Of a DNA stretch of 64,000 nucleotides, positions 35,201 through 45,000 are shown piece after piece (the stretch's first letter is position 1; every line of letters begins with the position of its first letter). A model generated the notes under the pieces. The model worked only from the letters and a program-made list of their open reading frames with translations. It did no database searches and was not told where the DNA came from. A program made the translations under genes and the position numbers. This DNA is from Piscicola geometra (Eukaryota; Annelida; Clitellata; Hirudinida; Piscicolidae): the NCBI GenBank assembly GCA_943735955.1, contig OX030961.1, positions 4,171,920 through 4,235,919 on the forward strand, given 5' to 3'.

Positions 35201-35221
35201 GTATGACACAGTCGCAAACAT
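14641..35221 (-). CDS. DEG/ENaC-family channel with inserted PAN, MAM, kringle, LDLa and CUB modules
   Basis: Predicted trimeric, amiloride-sensitive-type cation channel subunit. I find 38 exons whose phases all match and whose lengths sum to 7,974 nt (2,657 codons plus stop); the first exon, 35221-35155, is tentative. Channel landmarks appear in order: the His-Gly gating motif SRTTWHG, TM1 with PFSAVTVCNQNLYR after it, ectodomain motifs (MAQCYTFN, GLGLILNVEQYEHVPG, LPPPFGIC, CGCVDAYMP, YLGCSSKP, CPCACVSTSYS), the pre-TM2 strand FLKMNIYFGEMKYENI and TM2 with LGLLMGCSLLTVFE. Family members are usually 500-700 residues. The extra length is a module train after TM1 (exons 33044-22324) and a long insert before TM2 (18621-15547). 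TM1 and TM2 lie about 19 kb apart, and neither half makes a channel alone. I know of no characterised channel with this layout. Expression is untested. Confidence 0.88.
15547..18621 (-). other. Long insert before TM2 (three exons, about 620 residues)
   Basis: Exon 18621-16976 (1,646 nt) is one uninterrupted frame. It continues from the Cys-rich exon (GPNAASLEKRYAKASEMRSR) and splices on to 15914-15810 (GMDIDIISGLIQAWVSWNRK) and 15662-15547. The flanks look helical; the middle is low-complexity, rich in Ser/Tyr/His/Phe and Asn/Asp. It carries no cysteine-rich module I recognise. In ordinary DEG/ENaC proteins this gap is a few tens of residues. The last donor (at|gttcgt) was chosen for phase. 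Confidence 0.75.
18771..22103 (-). other. Channel ectodomain core exons (finger, beta-ball, Cys-rich)
   Basis: Exons 22103-22043, 21807-21712, 21472-21373, 21012-20914, 20716-20539, 20265-20209, 18875-18771. They read LSHQKSDLIHSCTYKGVEC, DMAQCYTFNVENDR, GLGLILNVEQYEHVPGYVSG, GLAAGPGVHSLGI, QKLPPPFGICAE, DRCKLEKKAVQMVSDCGCVD, VCNLSRYLGCSSKPAKEF and SYECPCACVSTSYSAQTSES. Every block has a counterpart in the DEG/ENaC ectodomain. The small intron-flanked exon EE (57 nt) is typical of this region. Confidence 0.95.
19255..19495 (-). mobile_element. Degenerate LINE-type 3' coding remnant
   Basis: Minus-strand reading gives RTWKQLEELSQNQATWWKLL after KMDRIYCSEGRS-like text. It resembles the W-----A--R--WR end of invertebrate LINE polyproteins. 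It lies in a channel intron. A stop is present, so it is dead. Confidence 0.4.
22324..23653 (-). other. MAM domain 5 exons and Thr/Pro linker
   Basis: Exon 23653-23309 reads LTCDFEEESVCGYRMTSFFG, then PWTWISWSDLVNCG. Exon 22981-22733 reads KWQEVSACLPSGQWHVYFVA and closes RMFVAIDNLTTTSVLDC. Exon 22473-22324 is a Thr/Pro-rich spacer ending KYAGKRLNRLAYRDGLLEG and returns to phase 1, marking the end of the module insertion. Confidence 0.88.
23040..23308. repeat. (AC)n microsatellite filling an intron from its 5' splice site
   Basis: On the transcribed strand the donor GTGAGT at 23308 runs straight into GCGTGCGTGCGTGTGTG and then about 240 nt of GT repeat with TTTT interruptions. The array makes up most of the 327-nt intron between the two MAM 5 exons. 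Confidence 0.95.
23891..24621 (-). other. MAM domain 4 exons
   Basis: Exons 24621-24511 and 24286-23891. They read INCSFDTADMCGYTDVSSG, then GHYLEANFNLSKQGSVAKLL, then SPFLQPHHTSQCIRLVYQ, and end IEALEQECLAFLDDS. The order C-F-----CGY, GHYL-A, A-LLSP and C-RL-YQ is a typical MAM. Confidence 0.88.
25019..25744 (-). other. MAM-type domain 3 exons (long acidic/Gly loop)
   Basis: Exons 25744-25437 and 25223-25019. They read TQHSAKLISMPLTLFE, then a low-complexity Asn/Gly/Asp-rich loop, then HEYCLAVEMNSAAAFSLRIA. The second exon gives WYRQFAIIYEVVP and closes with NISLYNMDC. It lacks an obvious opening C-F-E/D strand, so it may be a partial or diverged MAM. Confidence 0.65.
25818..26631 (-). other. 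CUB domain exons
   Basis: Exons 26631-26539, 26294-26221, 26058-25818. They read TKGIIVSESFPSGSQVSYIQ, then STIRLDFLFMKLEWHPDCRY, then TERYCGETLPPSFLSKGNKL and FTSDSSLRTGGFKLAYYD. G-I-S---P, L-F--LE--C, Y-CG---P, S-GN-L-L-F-SD and GF---Y are the CUB hallmarks. The acceptor at 26058 was chosen because it keeps frame; its tract is weak. Confidence 0.85.
26990..28483 (-). other. MAM domain 2, Ser/Thr-rich linker and half-MAM exons
   Basis: Exons 28483-28331, 28098-28002, 27849-26990. MAM start is VQCYFNDDYLCGYESTVVGE, then FLMYLDSSLGCLGDTVQLIS. The large exon closes it with VACLPVGKYHLMFETEVAYM and SIASVELGESC. About 90 residues of Thr/Ser/Lys (stretches of TKTTTTTK type) follow, likely O-glycosylated. 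Then NATEATKLISNPMSIPIITT and TDCLHVLCNYAFQF resemble an isolated middle piece of a MAM domain. Confidence 0.8.
28262..28330. repeat. CCACCA/ACAACC repeat at a splice donor
   Basis: Directly after the donor of channel exon 28483-28331 the transcribed strand is GTGGTGGTTGTGGTGGTGG repeated. Read through, it would encode a Gly-rich stretch. Confidence 0.8.
28859..28972 (-). other. LDL-receptor class A domain exon
   Basis: A single phase 1-1 exon encodes one complete LDLa repeat: CHNKASARCDGGLCMPDHLL, then CNGVRDCEDGADEDAYC. Six cysteines and the calcium-cage acidic cluster (DCEDGADED) are intact. Confidence 0.97.
29143..29614 (-). other. Kringle domain exons
   Basis: Exons 29614-29500 and 29264-29143 join in phase 2. 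They read ECKSSRRGLDYSGFMSVSSS, then GKECLQWDEL, then ENYCRNLKGEGWMEPSCF and EHCNVPYCG. The order DY-G, C-W, NYCRN, W-x3-C and the closing Cys is the kringle fold. No protease domain is nearby, so it is a binding module here. Confidence 0.93.
30150..31050 (-). other. MAM domain 1 exons
   Basis: Exons 31050-30895, 30741-30538, 30374-30150, all phase 1 at both ends. Signatures: TLYIGESGHVALMEETS, then DTCMKFSYWILKK, then WSHMMYKLPAGVHRVAILG and AIAIDDIMIKKC. These match the MAM core (GH-al, Cys before an aromatic strand, and the closing A-DDI-C). MAM domains are extracellular adhesion folds. Confidence 0.88.
31051..32478. other. Large channel intron, no gene seen
   Basis: AT-rich intron between the PAN-like exon and the first MAM exon. 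I see no coding frame with family similarity and no obvious repeat in it. Confidence 0.5.
32479..33044 (-). other. PAN/apple-like domain exons
   Basis: Exons 33044-32907 and 32622-32479, each bounded by phase 1. They read CPEYMYYPGICRIP, then SRRVCMAVCTNVHNSSCSG, then FLYRSKDKSCEMTSYTGEW. The spacing C-x3-C-x7-C, aromatic stretch, then C followed by a polar residue and Ser is the PAN/apple pattern. It probably mediates protein or glycan binding outside the cell. Confidence 0.7.
33220..33425 (-). repeat. tRNA-derived SINE
   Basis: Minus-strand reading shows a tRNA-like head: GGGTGGCTTAAACGGTAAGA resembles an A box, and about 40 nt on lies GGTTGTCTGTTCGAAACC, a B box. A non-tRNA body follows towards lower coordinates. 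It lies in the intron between channel exons 33500 and 33044. It could equally be called a tRNA pseudogene head. Confidence 0.6.
33500..33968 (-). other. Channel TM1 and first ectodomain exons
   Basis: Exon 33968-33801 encodes IIWALLLSTNISLFIYIINT, which is TM1, then SYPTTISVNIIYN and FSAVTVCNQNLYR. This matches the family pattern of TM1 followed by Tyr-x-x-Pro-like spacing and F-AVT-CN-N. Exon 33576-33500 continues LTAIQEHGLYDVMVNDKDGE and ends in phase 1, where the module insertion begins. Confidence 0.93.
34218..35221 (-). other. Channel cytoplasmic N-terminus with His-Gly motif
   Basis: Exon 34605-34218 encodes an acidic, Lys-rich tail ending LWVDFVSRTTWHGAKFLELR. The HG pair is the DEG/ENaC gating motif. 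Its donor splits a Lys codon that rejoins at TM1. The exon may start with GLKKLGSCILICCRYN, a Cys-rich stretch that could be acylated. A possible first exon (35221-35155, ATG, hydrophobic, phase-matched) lies upstream, but the acceptor at 34605 has a poor pyrimidine tract. The true start is therefore uncertain. Confidence 0.7.
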
Positions 35222-36349
35222 GATCGCGAGGGTGGTAGTTGTAGTCCAAAAAGTCTTTTTGAAATGGGTTTGGGAAGATTGTGATGTTTGTTAATTAGGG
35301 ATTGAAAAACAATTTTAAAAAGTTTCAGTAGGAGAATTACGCATCTTTGTTTGGGGTTGGGAATAAATTCTTTTTAGCAAAAAAATTCTAAGATTTAAAA
35401 CTCAACCTGGTTTGGTTGAGAACCCTTAAAGGGTTGGTAAAACAACCAACTTATTTATTTTTTATTCTATTTGTAATCCTTTATAAAGCTTCTTATATTC
35501 AATAAAACCTATTTAAAAATATATTTTATCATATTACTCTTTAATCATTTCAATGTTTGATGATTCACCAAGTTTATTTTATACAGCCTTTAGACATGAA
35601 TTGAATCGAGTTGTTACGCAGCTCTGTCTTTCTTTATATACTTGTCGGACGCTACAAATGCCGGGTACCATAAAAATCATAAAAATAAATACAAAAAAAC
35701 AATATCAATTCATTTCAAAGCTATGATATGCGCCAACTGTTATGATTAATTTTCTTATTTATAAAAATTATTGAGTTTACATCTATATTTTATTTGAATT
35801 AATTATTTAAATTAATTTTTTTGGATTAAATTGTTTATAATTTAAAGTTTTTTATTTACCCGTTGTTAAATTTCCGAGGTCAGCGATTTCTCAGTCATTC
35901 CACATGGAAGAGGTTAACTACCAACCTCACACTAACAACTTTCCCGCTACCCATATTTTCTTGCCATCATTCTTCTTCAACATTTCAATCCCTTCTACCT
36001 TTTCACACTTTCACTCAGAACATTATCAAATGCTCTCATCAATCATCCATCCATCCACTCAACACAGAATCTAATCAAGCAGAAAAATTTTCTTCTCTTC
36101 TTTATAAACCGTATTGACTTTCAACATTTTCCATACTACCATTAAACTTTCATTTGGCTTCATTTCAAATGCCTTTTTCTTTGATCGTCTCAGAAAAAGA
36201 TTCTTCTCTTACTACTCCCAATGTTAAACCTTTCCAAAGCGAATGGTTGGGCCACACTACATGGCCTACCAGGAAAGAATCTACTCCAAAGAGATTTTCG
36301 AGGAAGTAATATATTTATTTAATTATTATTAGCAATATTATTTCCTTTT
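35222..36349. other. Intergenic or channel 5' region
   Basis: AT-rich DNA upstream of the tentative first channel exon. Short ORFs are present without a recognisable protein. The channel promoter probably lies here, but no specific element can be identified. Confidence 0.4.
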
Positions 36350-37305
36350 ATGAAAAATAATATTATGTATTCATTTTAATTTATTATTTATTCATTTTAA
36401 TGTATTATTTATTCGTTTTAATTTATTATTTATTCATTTTAATTTATTATTTATTCATTTTAATTTATTATTTATTCATTTTAATTTATTATTTATTCAT
36501 TTTAATTTATTATTTATTCATTTTAATTTATTATTTATTCATTTTAATGTATTATTTATTCATTTTATTTTATTATTTATTCATTTTAATTTATTATTTA
36601 TTCATCTTAATTTATTATTTATTCATTTTAATTTATTATTTATTCATTTTAATTTATTATTTATTCATTTTTATTTATTATTTATTCATTTTTATTTATT
36701 ATTTATTCATTTTAATGTATTATTTATTCATTTTATTTTATTATTTATTCATTTTAATTTATTATTTATTCATCTTAATTTATTATTTATTCATTTTAAT
36801 TTATTATTTATTCATTTTAATTTATTATTTATTCATTTTTATTTATTATTCATTCATTTTTATTTATTATTTATTCATTTTATTTTATTATTTATTCATT
36901 TTAATTTATTATTTATTCATCTTAATTTATTATTTATTCATTTTAATTTATTATTTATTCATTTTAATTTATTATTTATTCATTTTAATTTATTATTTAT
37001 TCATTTTTATTTATTATTCATTCATTTTTATTTATTATTTATTCATTTTTATTTATTATTTATTCATTTTTATTTATTCTTTATTCATTTTTATTGATTA
37101 TTTATTCATTTTTATTTATTATTTATTCATTTTTATTTATTATTTATTCATTTTAATTCATTATTTATTCTTTTTAATTTATTATTTATTCTTTTTAATT
37201 TATTATTTATTCTTTTTAATTTATTATTTATTCTTTTTAATTTATTATTTATTCTTTTTAATTTATTATTTATTCATTTTAATTTATTATTTATATGATT
37301 CTAAA
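36350..37305. repeat. 21-bp minisatellite, about 45 units, with higher-order structure
   Basis: The unit is approximately TTTAATTTATTATTTATTCAT. Because 21 is divisible by three and the unit lacks an in-frame stop, it gives a 302-codon artefactual frame (YYLFILI repeated). Variant units recur in the same order at intervals of several units, so blocks have been duplicated. Confidence 0.95.
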
Positions 37306-39010
37306 TAGTATTAATATTTGTTTTTCATTTATTTTTGGGTCTAATTTTAAAATATTTTTATTAGTTCTTATAAAAATGGTACTCATCGTTTTTCATAAAC
37401 GAGTGGTCCTAAAACTGGTTCCTGCTTAAGCCAGGTTAATAACATTCTTTGTTGCATTATAGCTTTGTATTGTATTTCTTATTTTATTTTTATTTTGTAT
37501 TTTTATACACCTTTCTGTTTGTTAACCGGGTTGGTTGATGAAACACAATGAAAATTATACTCATATAATTGAAATAATAGGAAAATTAAGTAGACCAAAA
37601 AATTCCATTCAATGTTCCTGTAAGCAAATGAGAACTTGTTTTTAGTTATACAAATTGGAATATACTAATGAGCATAACTAATGAGGTATGGATGATGCCA
37701 ATTATCATGGGAAAAAAGTAAATCAAGATGATTTATTACAGTTATTATAAAAATATTATTATAAAAATGACTGATTATAATACACAAAATCATCATAATT
37801 ATCACCAAGGCACACATGATCAATTTTGCCTGTTTGAGAGAGCTATAGAAGAAAGTACTTTTTTATCAGCCTAGAACGGATATTGTAGTCTGGTTGACTC
37901 ACCATTGAGTTGAGGTTTTCAAGATAAGGAAGAATTTTCCGTTACCCCATATAACGGCCCAAGTCCCAGATTTTAGGTGTTTATCGAATCAAGTGGTTCA
38001 AGATTTTGTGATCGTTAATTACGTATTTCATTTTATAGTACCGAATTGAGTGTAATAAAATGCAAATTTTAGTGAGAATGTTTTGACTGAAAATTTTAGG
38101 CCATAGTCAATATAAAATATAAATCTTGTCTTGAAGCTGTAATTTATTCAAGTTTTATATGTTTTTTTATAGATTTCTTAATACAACTTTGCTTTCTGTC
38201 ATCGATTATTTTATCTTTTCAATCACACTAAATCTAAGATGGAATCAAACATTATTTATTTATTTTCATGCTTGCTTAAGTGGTGTCAACATTTTTTATT
38301 GAGCTTTTGACGTCAAAATAGGGGCAGATTTTGAATGATTGTTTCATTTTTCTCCAAAACAATTTTTTTCTTCAAAACCTCTTTTTAATTTTAAATCTGT
38401 CATCCTTTTTGAACAGTTACTGTTCTTTTTCGAACTGTTTACAGAATCAGTAACTGCAATTATTTTCCGTGTCTACCAACTTTCAAGAGCTTTCCAGACC
38501 ATCCAAAGCATATTCAATCTATTTGACGAGTATTAAAAAAAGTTAAATTAAAAATATGTTTTTCTAATAATCTTCACAGTTTAGGAAAAATACTTCTGTA
38601 AAACAGATCCATGCTATATCCACTATCATGCATGAATAACTGAGTTTCAAACTTTTATCAGTTAATGTTTACAAATTGCCCTATATATTAGTGATATAAA
38701 AATATATATAATAGTTTTAAATATTTAATGAAAACGTAGTTTCCAAGTAACAAGATTTTTGTCTGGATATCAATGAGATAAATTGACAAGCCACCTACAA
38801 AAATATTTTTAAGAGAAAAAAGAAATATATACAAAGAACAATTCTTGAAAAATATGTGTATTCAGGATATATACAATTGAAATTAAATTAAATTAAATCA
38901 ATGAAATTACTTGATATATATTGTAAAATAGTAGATATTCTTTAACTATAAATGGATTTAAATTATTTTAAACTACTCAGAAGTTTCATTCAAATCCATC
39001 AGTCGTTCTA
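37306..39010. other. Intergenic region, no gene seen
   Basis: AT-rich, between the minisatellite and the 3' end of the GPR158-like gene. It should contain the 3' UTR of that gene near 39000. Nothing else is recognisable. Confidence 0.4.
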
Positions 39011-42000
39011 CTACGACTTGTTCCTCGTTGTCTTGAGATTCGACTGCTTCTTCGCCTGAGGAGTGCCGCTGAACTCCGCTGGCACGTAGCTGCTCTCATC
39101 CATGTAGACGCTCACACCTTCGATGCTGTTCGATGAACCGTCTAATGACCTGGCTGACAGCTCACCCCCTGCCGTTGCGGTCGAGTTTTCGGTCTGATCG
39201 GCTGCGATTGAAGCGCCACCGGCCAAGCTTCCACTCGGCGTTGTTGAAGTCTTATAGGAGCCTTTGTATTTAGAGTGAAGATTTTGGAAACTGAATTTAC
39301 GGGTTGTTTGCTTTTTCCCGCCCCTGCGTTTTGAGATGTGAGGATTGTCTTGTCGCATTGTCTTTGTCTTGTAGATTTGAAGTTGCGTGTACAATTTTCG
39401 CAGCTCGTACTGTTGGATAAATGGGGTTTCAGCAATTTTGTATTTTTAGAATAACTATTTGAAAATAGGTTTTCTTTGAAAATATTTCTATTATGGGAAT
39501 TACAGCACGAAGCATTAAAAATTTGATAAAAGGAATTATTTAAAAACACTTAAGAGCAAACGAGCTCTTTCATCTTTGCGTGAATGCGCAATGCGGAAGT
39601 ATTATTCAACCATTAAGCAGATTCCAAGACTAAAACAAAAATATTACTTTTTTAATTTCAATAACTTTTTCCGAAAGAAATACCACTTTGAAACTATTGA
39701 ATTCCCCTCCCATGCGACGAAGTTTCTACTGACTATGTGAACATAAATAAACACACCATATTTATCTAAACCATTGACTCCACCTTTAAAACAATCTTTC
39801 AAATTTGGCTAAAACATGCACGCACAATCTTTGACATTTGGACATACAACTCTACTCACCCTGATGTCTTCAGGCCTCATGTCAGAGATGTCGATTTCTT
39901 CAGCTTCCTGGTTCTGCTTGCATGGCTTGCAATCCGCAGCGGAGTTTCTGTAGTTTTTAACGTCAATCGGATTTGAATAGAGACGTCCTCGAGGTGTTCC
40001 TCCCTTCAGAGGTCTGTTAGAGTACCAGAGCTGTGTGGTGCGATTTTTAATGCTGAGTGTTTTAGCGAAAGGATGAAAAAAGTTATTTTAATATAAATAG
40101 TTATTTTAAAAAATCGTTAATGAATATTTGATACAAATTATGAAAAATCAAAGTATGATATATTAATGATATATTTAAAAAATTGTTGTATTTGTTTAGG
40201 TATTTTCATTAATTTTCCAAGGCATTTGATACCATTAATCATTCTATCTTGCTTGATAAACTGTTTCATTATGGAATACGTGGAACATGTCACAAATTGT
40301 TTTATGAATATTTAAGAAATCGTTCCCAATATGTATACATTGATGGTGTAACATCTAACACACTTAAGATTAACACTGGTGTACCGCAAGGATCTACTTT
40401 AGGACCTTTGTTATTTAACATTTATGTTAATGATTTAATGAATCTTTCTGAAATTGTCAAATTTGTCCTTTATGCTGACACTACAGTATTGTTCCAAGAC
40501 AAAAATGTTAATAATCTTATTTTAAAAACAAATACTTTTCTTAATTTGTTACATCAATGGACAAGTGGCAACCAACTCAAAATCAACTATGCAAAAACAT
40601 GCAGCATTCTTTTTGTCCCTAAAATAAAAACAAACATTATTAATTATACACTTACAATTGATTCTTATATTATAGAGATAGTCGATTATACAAAATTCTT
40701 AGGTATTTATATAACCAGTAATCTTTCTTGGAATGAACATATAACGTATTTATCAAAAAAACTTTCAAAAAATATTGGTATTTTACATAAACTTAAACAC
40801 AATTTACCATCTCATATAATTAAGTTACTCTATTCTACTTCAATTCTACCTTACTTGAACTATTGTCTCCCTTTATGGGGACTTGCTTGCAAAACTCATT
40901 TACATCCTTTAAATGTTATACAAAATAATTTTCTTCGAGTCCTGTTTAAATTACACTCTCATGACCACATATCTCATCTGTATCTTCCAGCTCAAATTTT
41001 AACAATCAATCAGTTATACATCTTTAAAACCTATATTCTTTTTCATAAACTTATTATAAAAAACACATCTTCCTATTTACACATTTAATACATTCCTTCA
41101 CATCCAACTGCACACGAACATTGAGAATTAAGTCTGACTATTACTTACAAACACCAAGAACCAATTTCTATCTAAATAGTCCAATCTATGCAGGCTCCAA
41201 CTCTGGAACAGATTACCATTGAATTTGAAGAATATACACCAAACCCTTAATTTTAAGAAAATAATTAAACCACTTATAATTTCCAATCACCTTAATTAAT
41301 TAATTTCTTTTGTAAATCAATGAAAACATTTTTTATTATTAACAATTCTTTTAATTGGTGAATTTAATTAAGAAGTTCGTGTGTTATTTTATTTTTCTAA
41401 GAGGTCATACAAGCATTTATTTGCTTGCAAATAAACGAAATGTTGTTGTTGTTGTTAGAGATAGGAAAACGAATTGATAGTTGCGAATGGACATAACGAT
41501 GAAAAATGAAAATTTAAAAAAAATAATTAATGCATCAAACAGTGACTGTCACTAACTTTGACGCAAACCTCCATCAGCACTACTACAGAGGCGCTCAGAT
41601 GACAGCGCACCAGCAGGGCTGCCAACATCACGTCTGGATGTATAGTCGCCCTTGCAAAGTACCTGGTACGTAATGTGGGGTGTTTTTATATTTTTCTAGA
41701 ATTAAATTTATCGTTAGTGCTATGAATAAATGGGTTTAGTCTTCTCGAAGATCTAAATTTGTAATAATATATAATGATTAATAAATGTAAATAAAACAAT
41801 TTGTAATTTGATTTTTTTTCATTTTATACAAATCAAATCTATTTTAGCCGATTAAAAATTATCCTAGCAAAAATATCAGAAGTTAAACCCGCCATGCCAT
41901 CAACACGAGAAGCAACAAACCTGAAAGAATAGAACATGACGGAGAAAAGAATTTCGTTTAAAATGCAAAACGTCACCAGTTTGTTTTGGCCATATTCGTC

Positions 42001-45000
42001 GGGCGCTTTTCTGACTTTGTAGCACAGCTTCATCGCGTAGGCTAGAAATATAAGTTCTCCTGAGGTGAGGGTTGTGGCTAGCATGTAACGACTTAATTAT
42101 TAAATTTAAAATGTTTAACTTGAGTATAGTTTGAAGATAAAAAAATTAAGTATTGGAAGTGTAAACAAGTATTTGCTGTCTATTATGCTTATTAATCCTT
42201 TCATTTTTTAAAAACAAGTTGAATTGAGTTCTGTTTAGCGTTTTCAACTACATTCTCGAATTACTTCGGTAGCATTTTAACTTCATTTAAAAAATAAAAA
42301 GCTTGTAAAAAACTGTTGAAAAAACTTGAATTCTTGTCATCTTCAGAAGAATGAAAGCATTGCTAAGTATTAAGAATATATGTAAATGATAACCCTTTAA
42401 ACTCTCCCACTCACCTGCTTCTAGAAGACGGTCTTTGACGGAAAGCTGACACACCTGGCCAACTAGAATTCGTTTGAGAGGAATAAAAGTGTCAAGAAGA
42501 GAAGCACTCCAGGCTGCCATCTGGAAGGACAAGATGGCCAGCATGAAGCATAGAGCGCTCAGAAGGTCCTTGTCTTGCATCTGGACTCGATGAGCTTTTC
42601 TCGACTGAAACTCTGATAGAGTCCTGGAGTGGTCAGATAGAATATCAGTTGAACGAGATCAGATAAAAATTGTTTTAAAAAATTAAATTTCATTTTTAAA
42701 GTGGTTTAAACGCTTTAAATTTAAATATTTGTTTGACAACGTGAAGTAATTCAAGTTTTATTTAACTAAACAAATTTAACCTGATTTAAATGTATTTTTC
42801 AACTATAAAAAATAAAAATACATTTAATTAGAAAAAAAATTTGAGTACAACGAACATAAAAAAACAAATGATAAATATAAACGAACCGTCGTAGCTTTAG
42901 AACGAGAGAACCGTATAAGAGGATGAACGCTAGCTCCCTGAGCCAAGAGAGGACGATGCAGGCCACTGGAGACGGTGTCATGTACGCCACAAATACCTGC
43001 CATTGTGATGATTATCACCATACAATTAGGTTAAATAAATAAAAATTTAAATATATAATTATATTTTAAAATATTGTTAAAAACATTTAGTAAAAAATTA
43101 TATACTTGATCCCACCATCGCAATAGTTTTTAGGTTTGCCAACCGAAGAGTGAAGAAGAGTGGCTCCCAGCACGATGGCCTCCAACAGCACCCACACTGC
43201 AGCCTTTAGAACCTGGTTATTCCTCAGAAAAGCCACCACCACAGCCAGAGTGAGACCCGCAAATATGAAGAAAACCTGCACTGAGAGGCACAAGTCTCTG
43301 AGCCAGTAAGTGCCTTCGTGGCTGGGATCCTTGCCGTTCAACAAACAACCGTCTTCGTCTGTGTACAGTGAACAAAAAGTACAGTTCTGAAGAAATGTTG
43401 TGCTCGTACGATTTTCCAAGAAGTAAAGTCTTATGCTACTACTGGTAGTTTTTTTTTCTTTCATTTTCACAGTTTCTTTAAAAATATCCTTTGAAAAAAT
43501 GCTTTTTTCGTACAACTTTTTCATAAAACATTTTTCAAGTGAAGCGCCATCTAGAATGCATTTCGTTGGAAAATCATTTACTGGAGAATCTGTTATCAGT
43601 TGTGTTTGTGGTGTTTGATGAAGAGAAGACATTTTTGCAGAAGTATTATCTTGTTTTTGTTGCTCAACACGTTTTTTAGCTCCATCCAAACTTGTTAAAC
43701 TATTCAAGTGACCAGCCAAGTTACTCAAACCCAGCAAACTTTTCTTTTTTGTGTTATTCGTGTTAGTATTGATTTTTTTAGTGCTGTTTCCGTCGAGTGA
43801 TGTAACGTTGACGCTGGAGAAAGGGACTTTTCCGACACTGCTGCTGCACTCGCAATGGTACGATCCTCTCCTGAAGCCTCTCCCTGGAAGATGCTGACAC
43901 TGGAGTTGAAGGTGGTCTAGGTTGTATCAAAAGTTGATTTTCATGGTGGTTTTAACACATAGGTTTGATATAATGTAAAAATCAATTGCAAAAATATATT
44001 TTGAAGTTTGATTGGCCAATATTTTTTTAATAGATAATAAAAATATCATTAACTGTTATTACAATTATTTCTCATTATAAAAATTATAATAAATACTTTA
44101 AACTGAATCAACATGAAAAACCTTTTACATAATCATTTTTTCCTTTCATGCTATTATTTTTTTTATAAAAAAGGATAAACTCAGTACAGGAGAAAATAAA
44201 GAAAACTGCGAAACTGATTTTCGGCGAGTGCAACTACACAAATTAATGTTTTTAAATATCATTGTTTAAGTAAATTAATGTTTTTTCAAACTTAAATCAA
44301 TATTTTAAAAAGCGCTATTAGATTAAAAAATTTCTAACACAAGATTTGTTCAATAACCTATTTCTTAGAAGCCAATCATGCTTCGAACTGAAATTATCAA
44401 CTGTCATATTTAGAGAAATTGCGTGCATGGCAAGAATGTTAATAGATTTTAAAAATAATTTTCTTAAAAAATATATTTACGTATAAATTTATTTCAAAGT
44501 TACTTCAGTCTAATCACTGAAATCGATTAATACAAATTATATTCTTTTTTTCTCTAAAAAATGGTTTCTTAGGTTAACGGAAAATTCATGCAAGAAGCGT
44601 GTACTTGTGATATAATAGGTGATTGTAATAACGATGTAACAAATTAATTGCAACGGTCAAATTGACTTTTTATTTTCTTCAAATATACAAAACGTTTCTT
44701 TTTGTTATTTCTAAATACCAATTTAAAAGATCTTTTTACAAAATGTTATCAAATCAATTCTTTAACCATTTTATAAAAAGACATTCATGCTTTTAATTGC
44801 CGTTCGAACCCTCGTTTGATTTTTAAATGTACCTTAGTCTTGGGCGGGCATTTGTGGTCAAGTCGGAAAAGAAAGGGGCTGTTGGTAAGAGGACTGCACT
44901 GGTTTAAGTCCGACCACGTCACATCCAGGTCCACTTCCAGAGCCCCTCTGTAGTGGAAAGGTGGTAGTAATGATGAAGTTGATGATGAATTTGATAATGA

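Noticed and set aside
14641..35221. Two separate genes (a MAM/kringle protein and a DEG/ENaC channel)
   Set aside because: TM1 with the HG motif lies at 34 kb and TM2 at 15 kb. The module exons lie between them with continuous phase, and neither part alone is complete. Still needs cDNA proof.
36350..37305. CRISPR-like array
   Set aside because: Units abut without spacers, and the genome is eukaryotic.
36400..37308. 302-codon Tyr/Leu/Phe/Ile ORF as a membrane protein
   Set aside because: Pure minisatellite. The frame is open because the unit is 21 bp.
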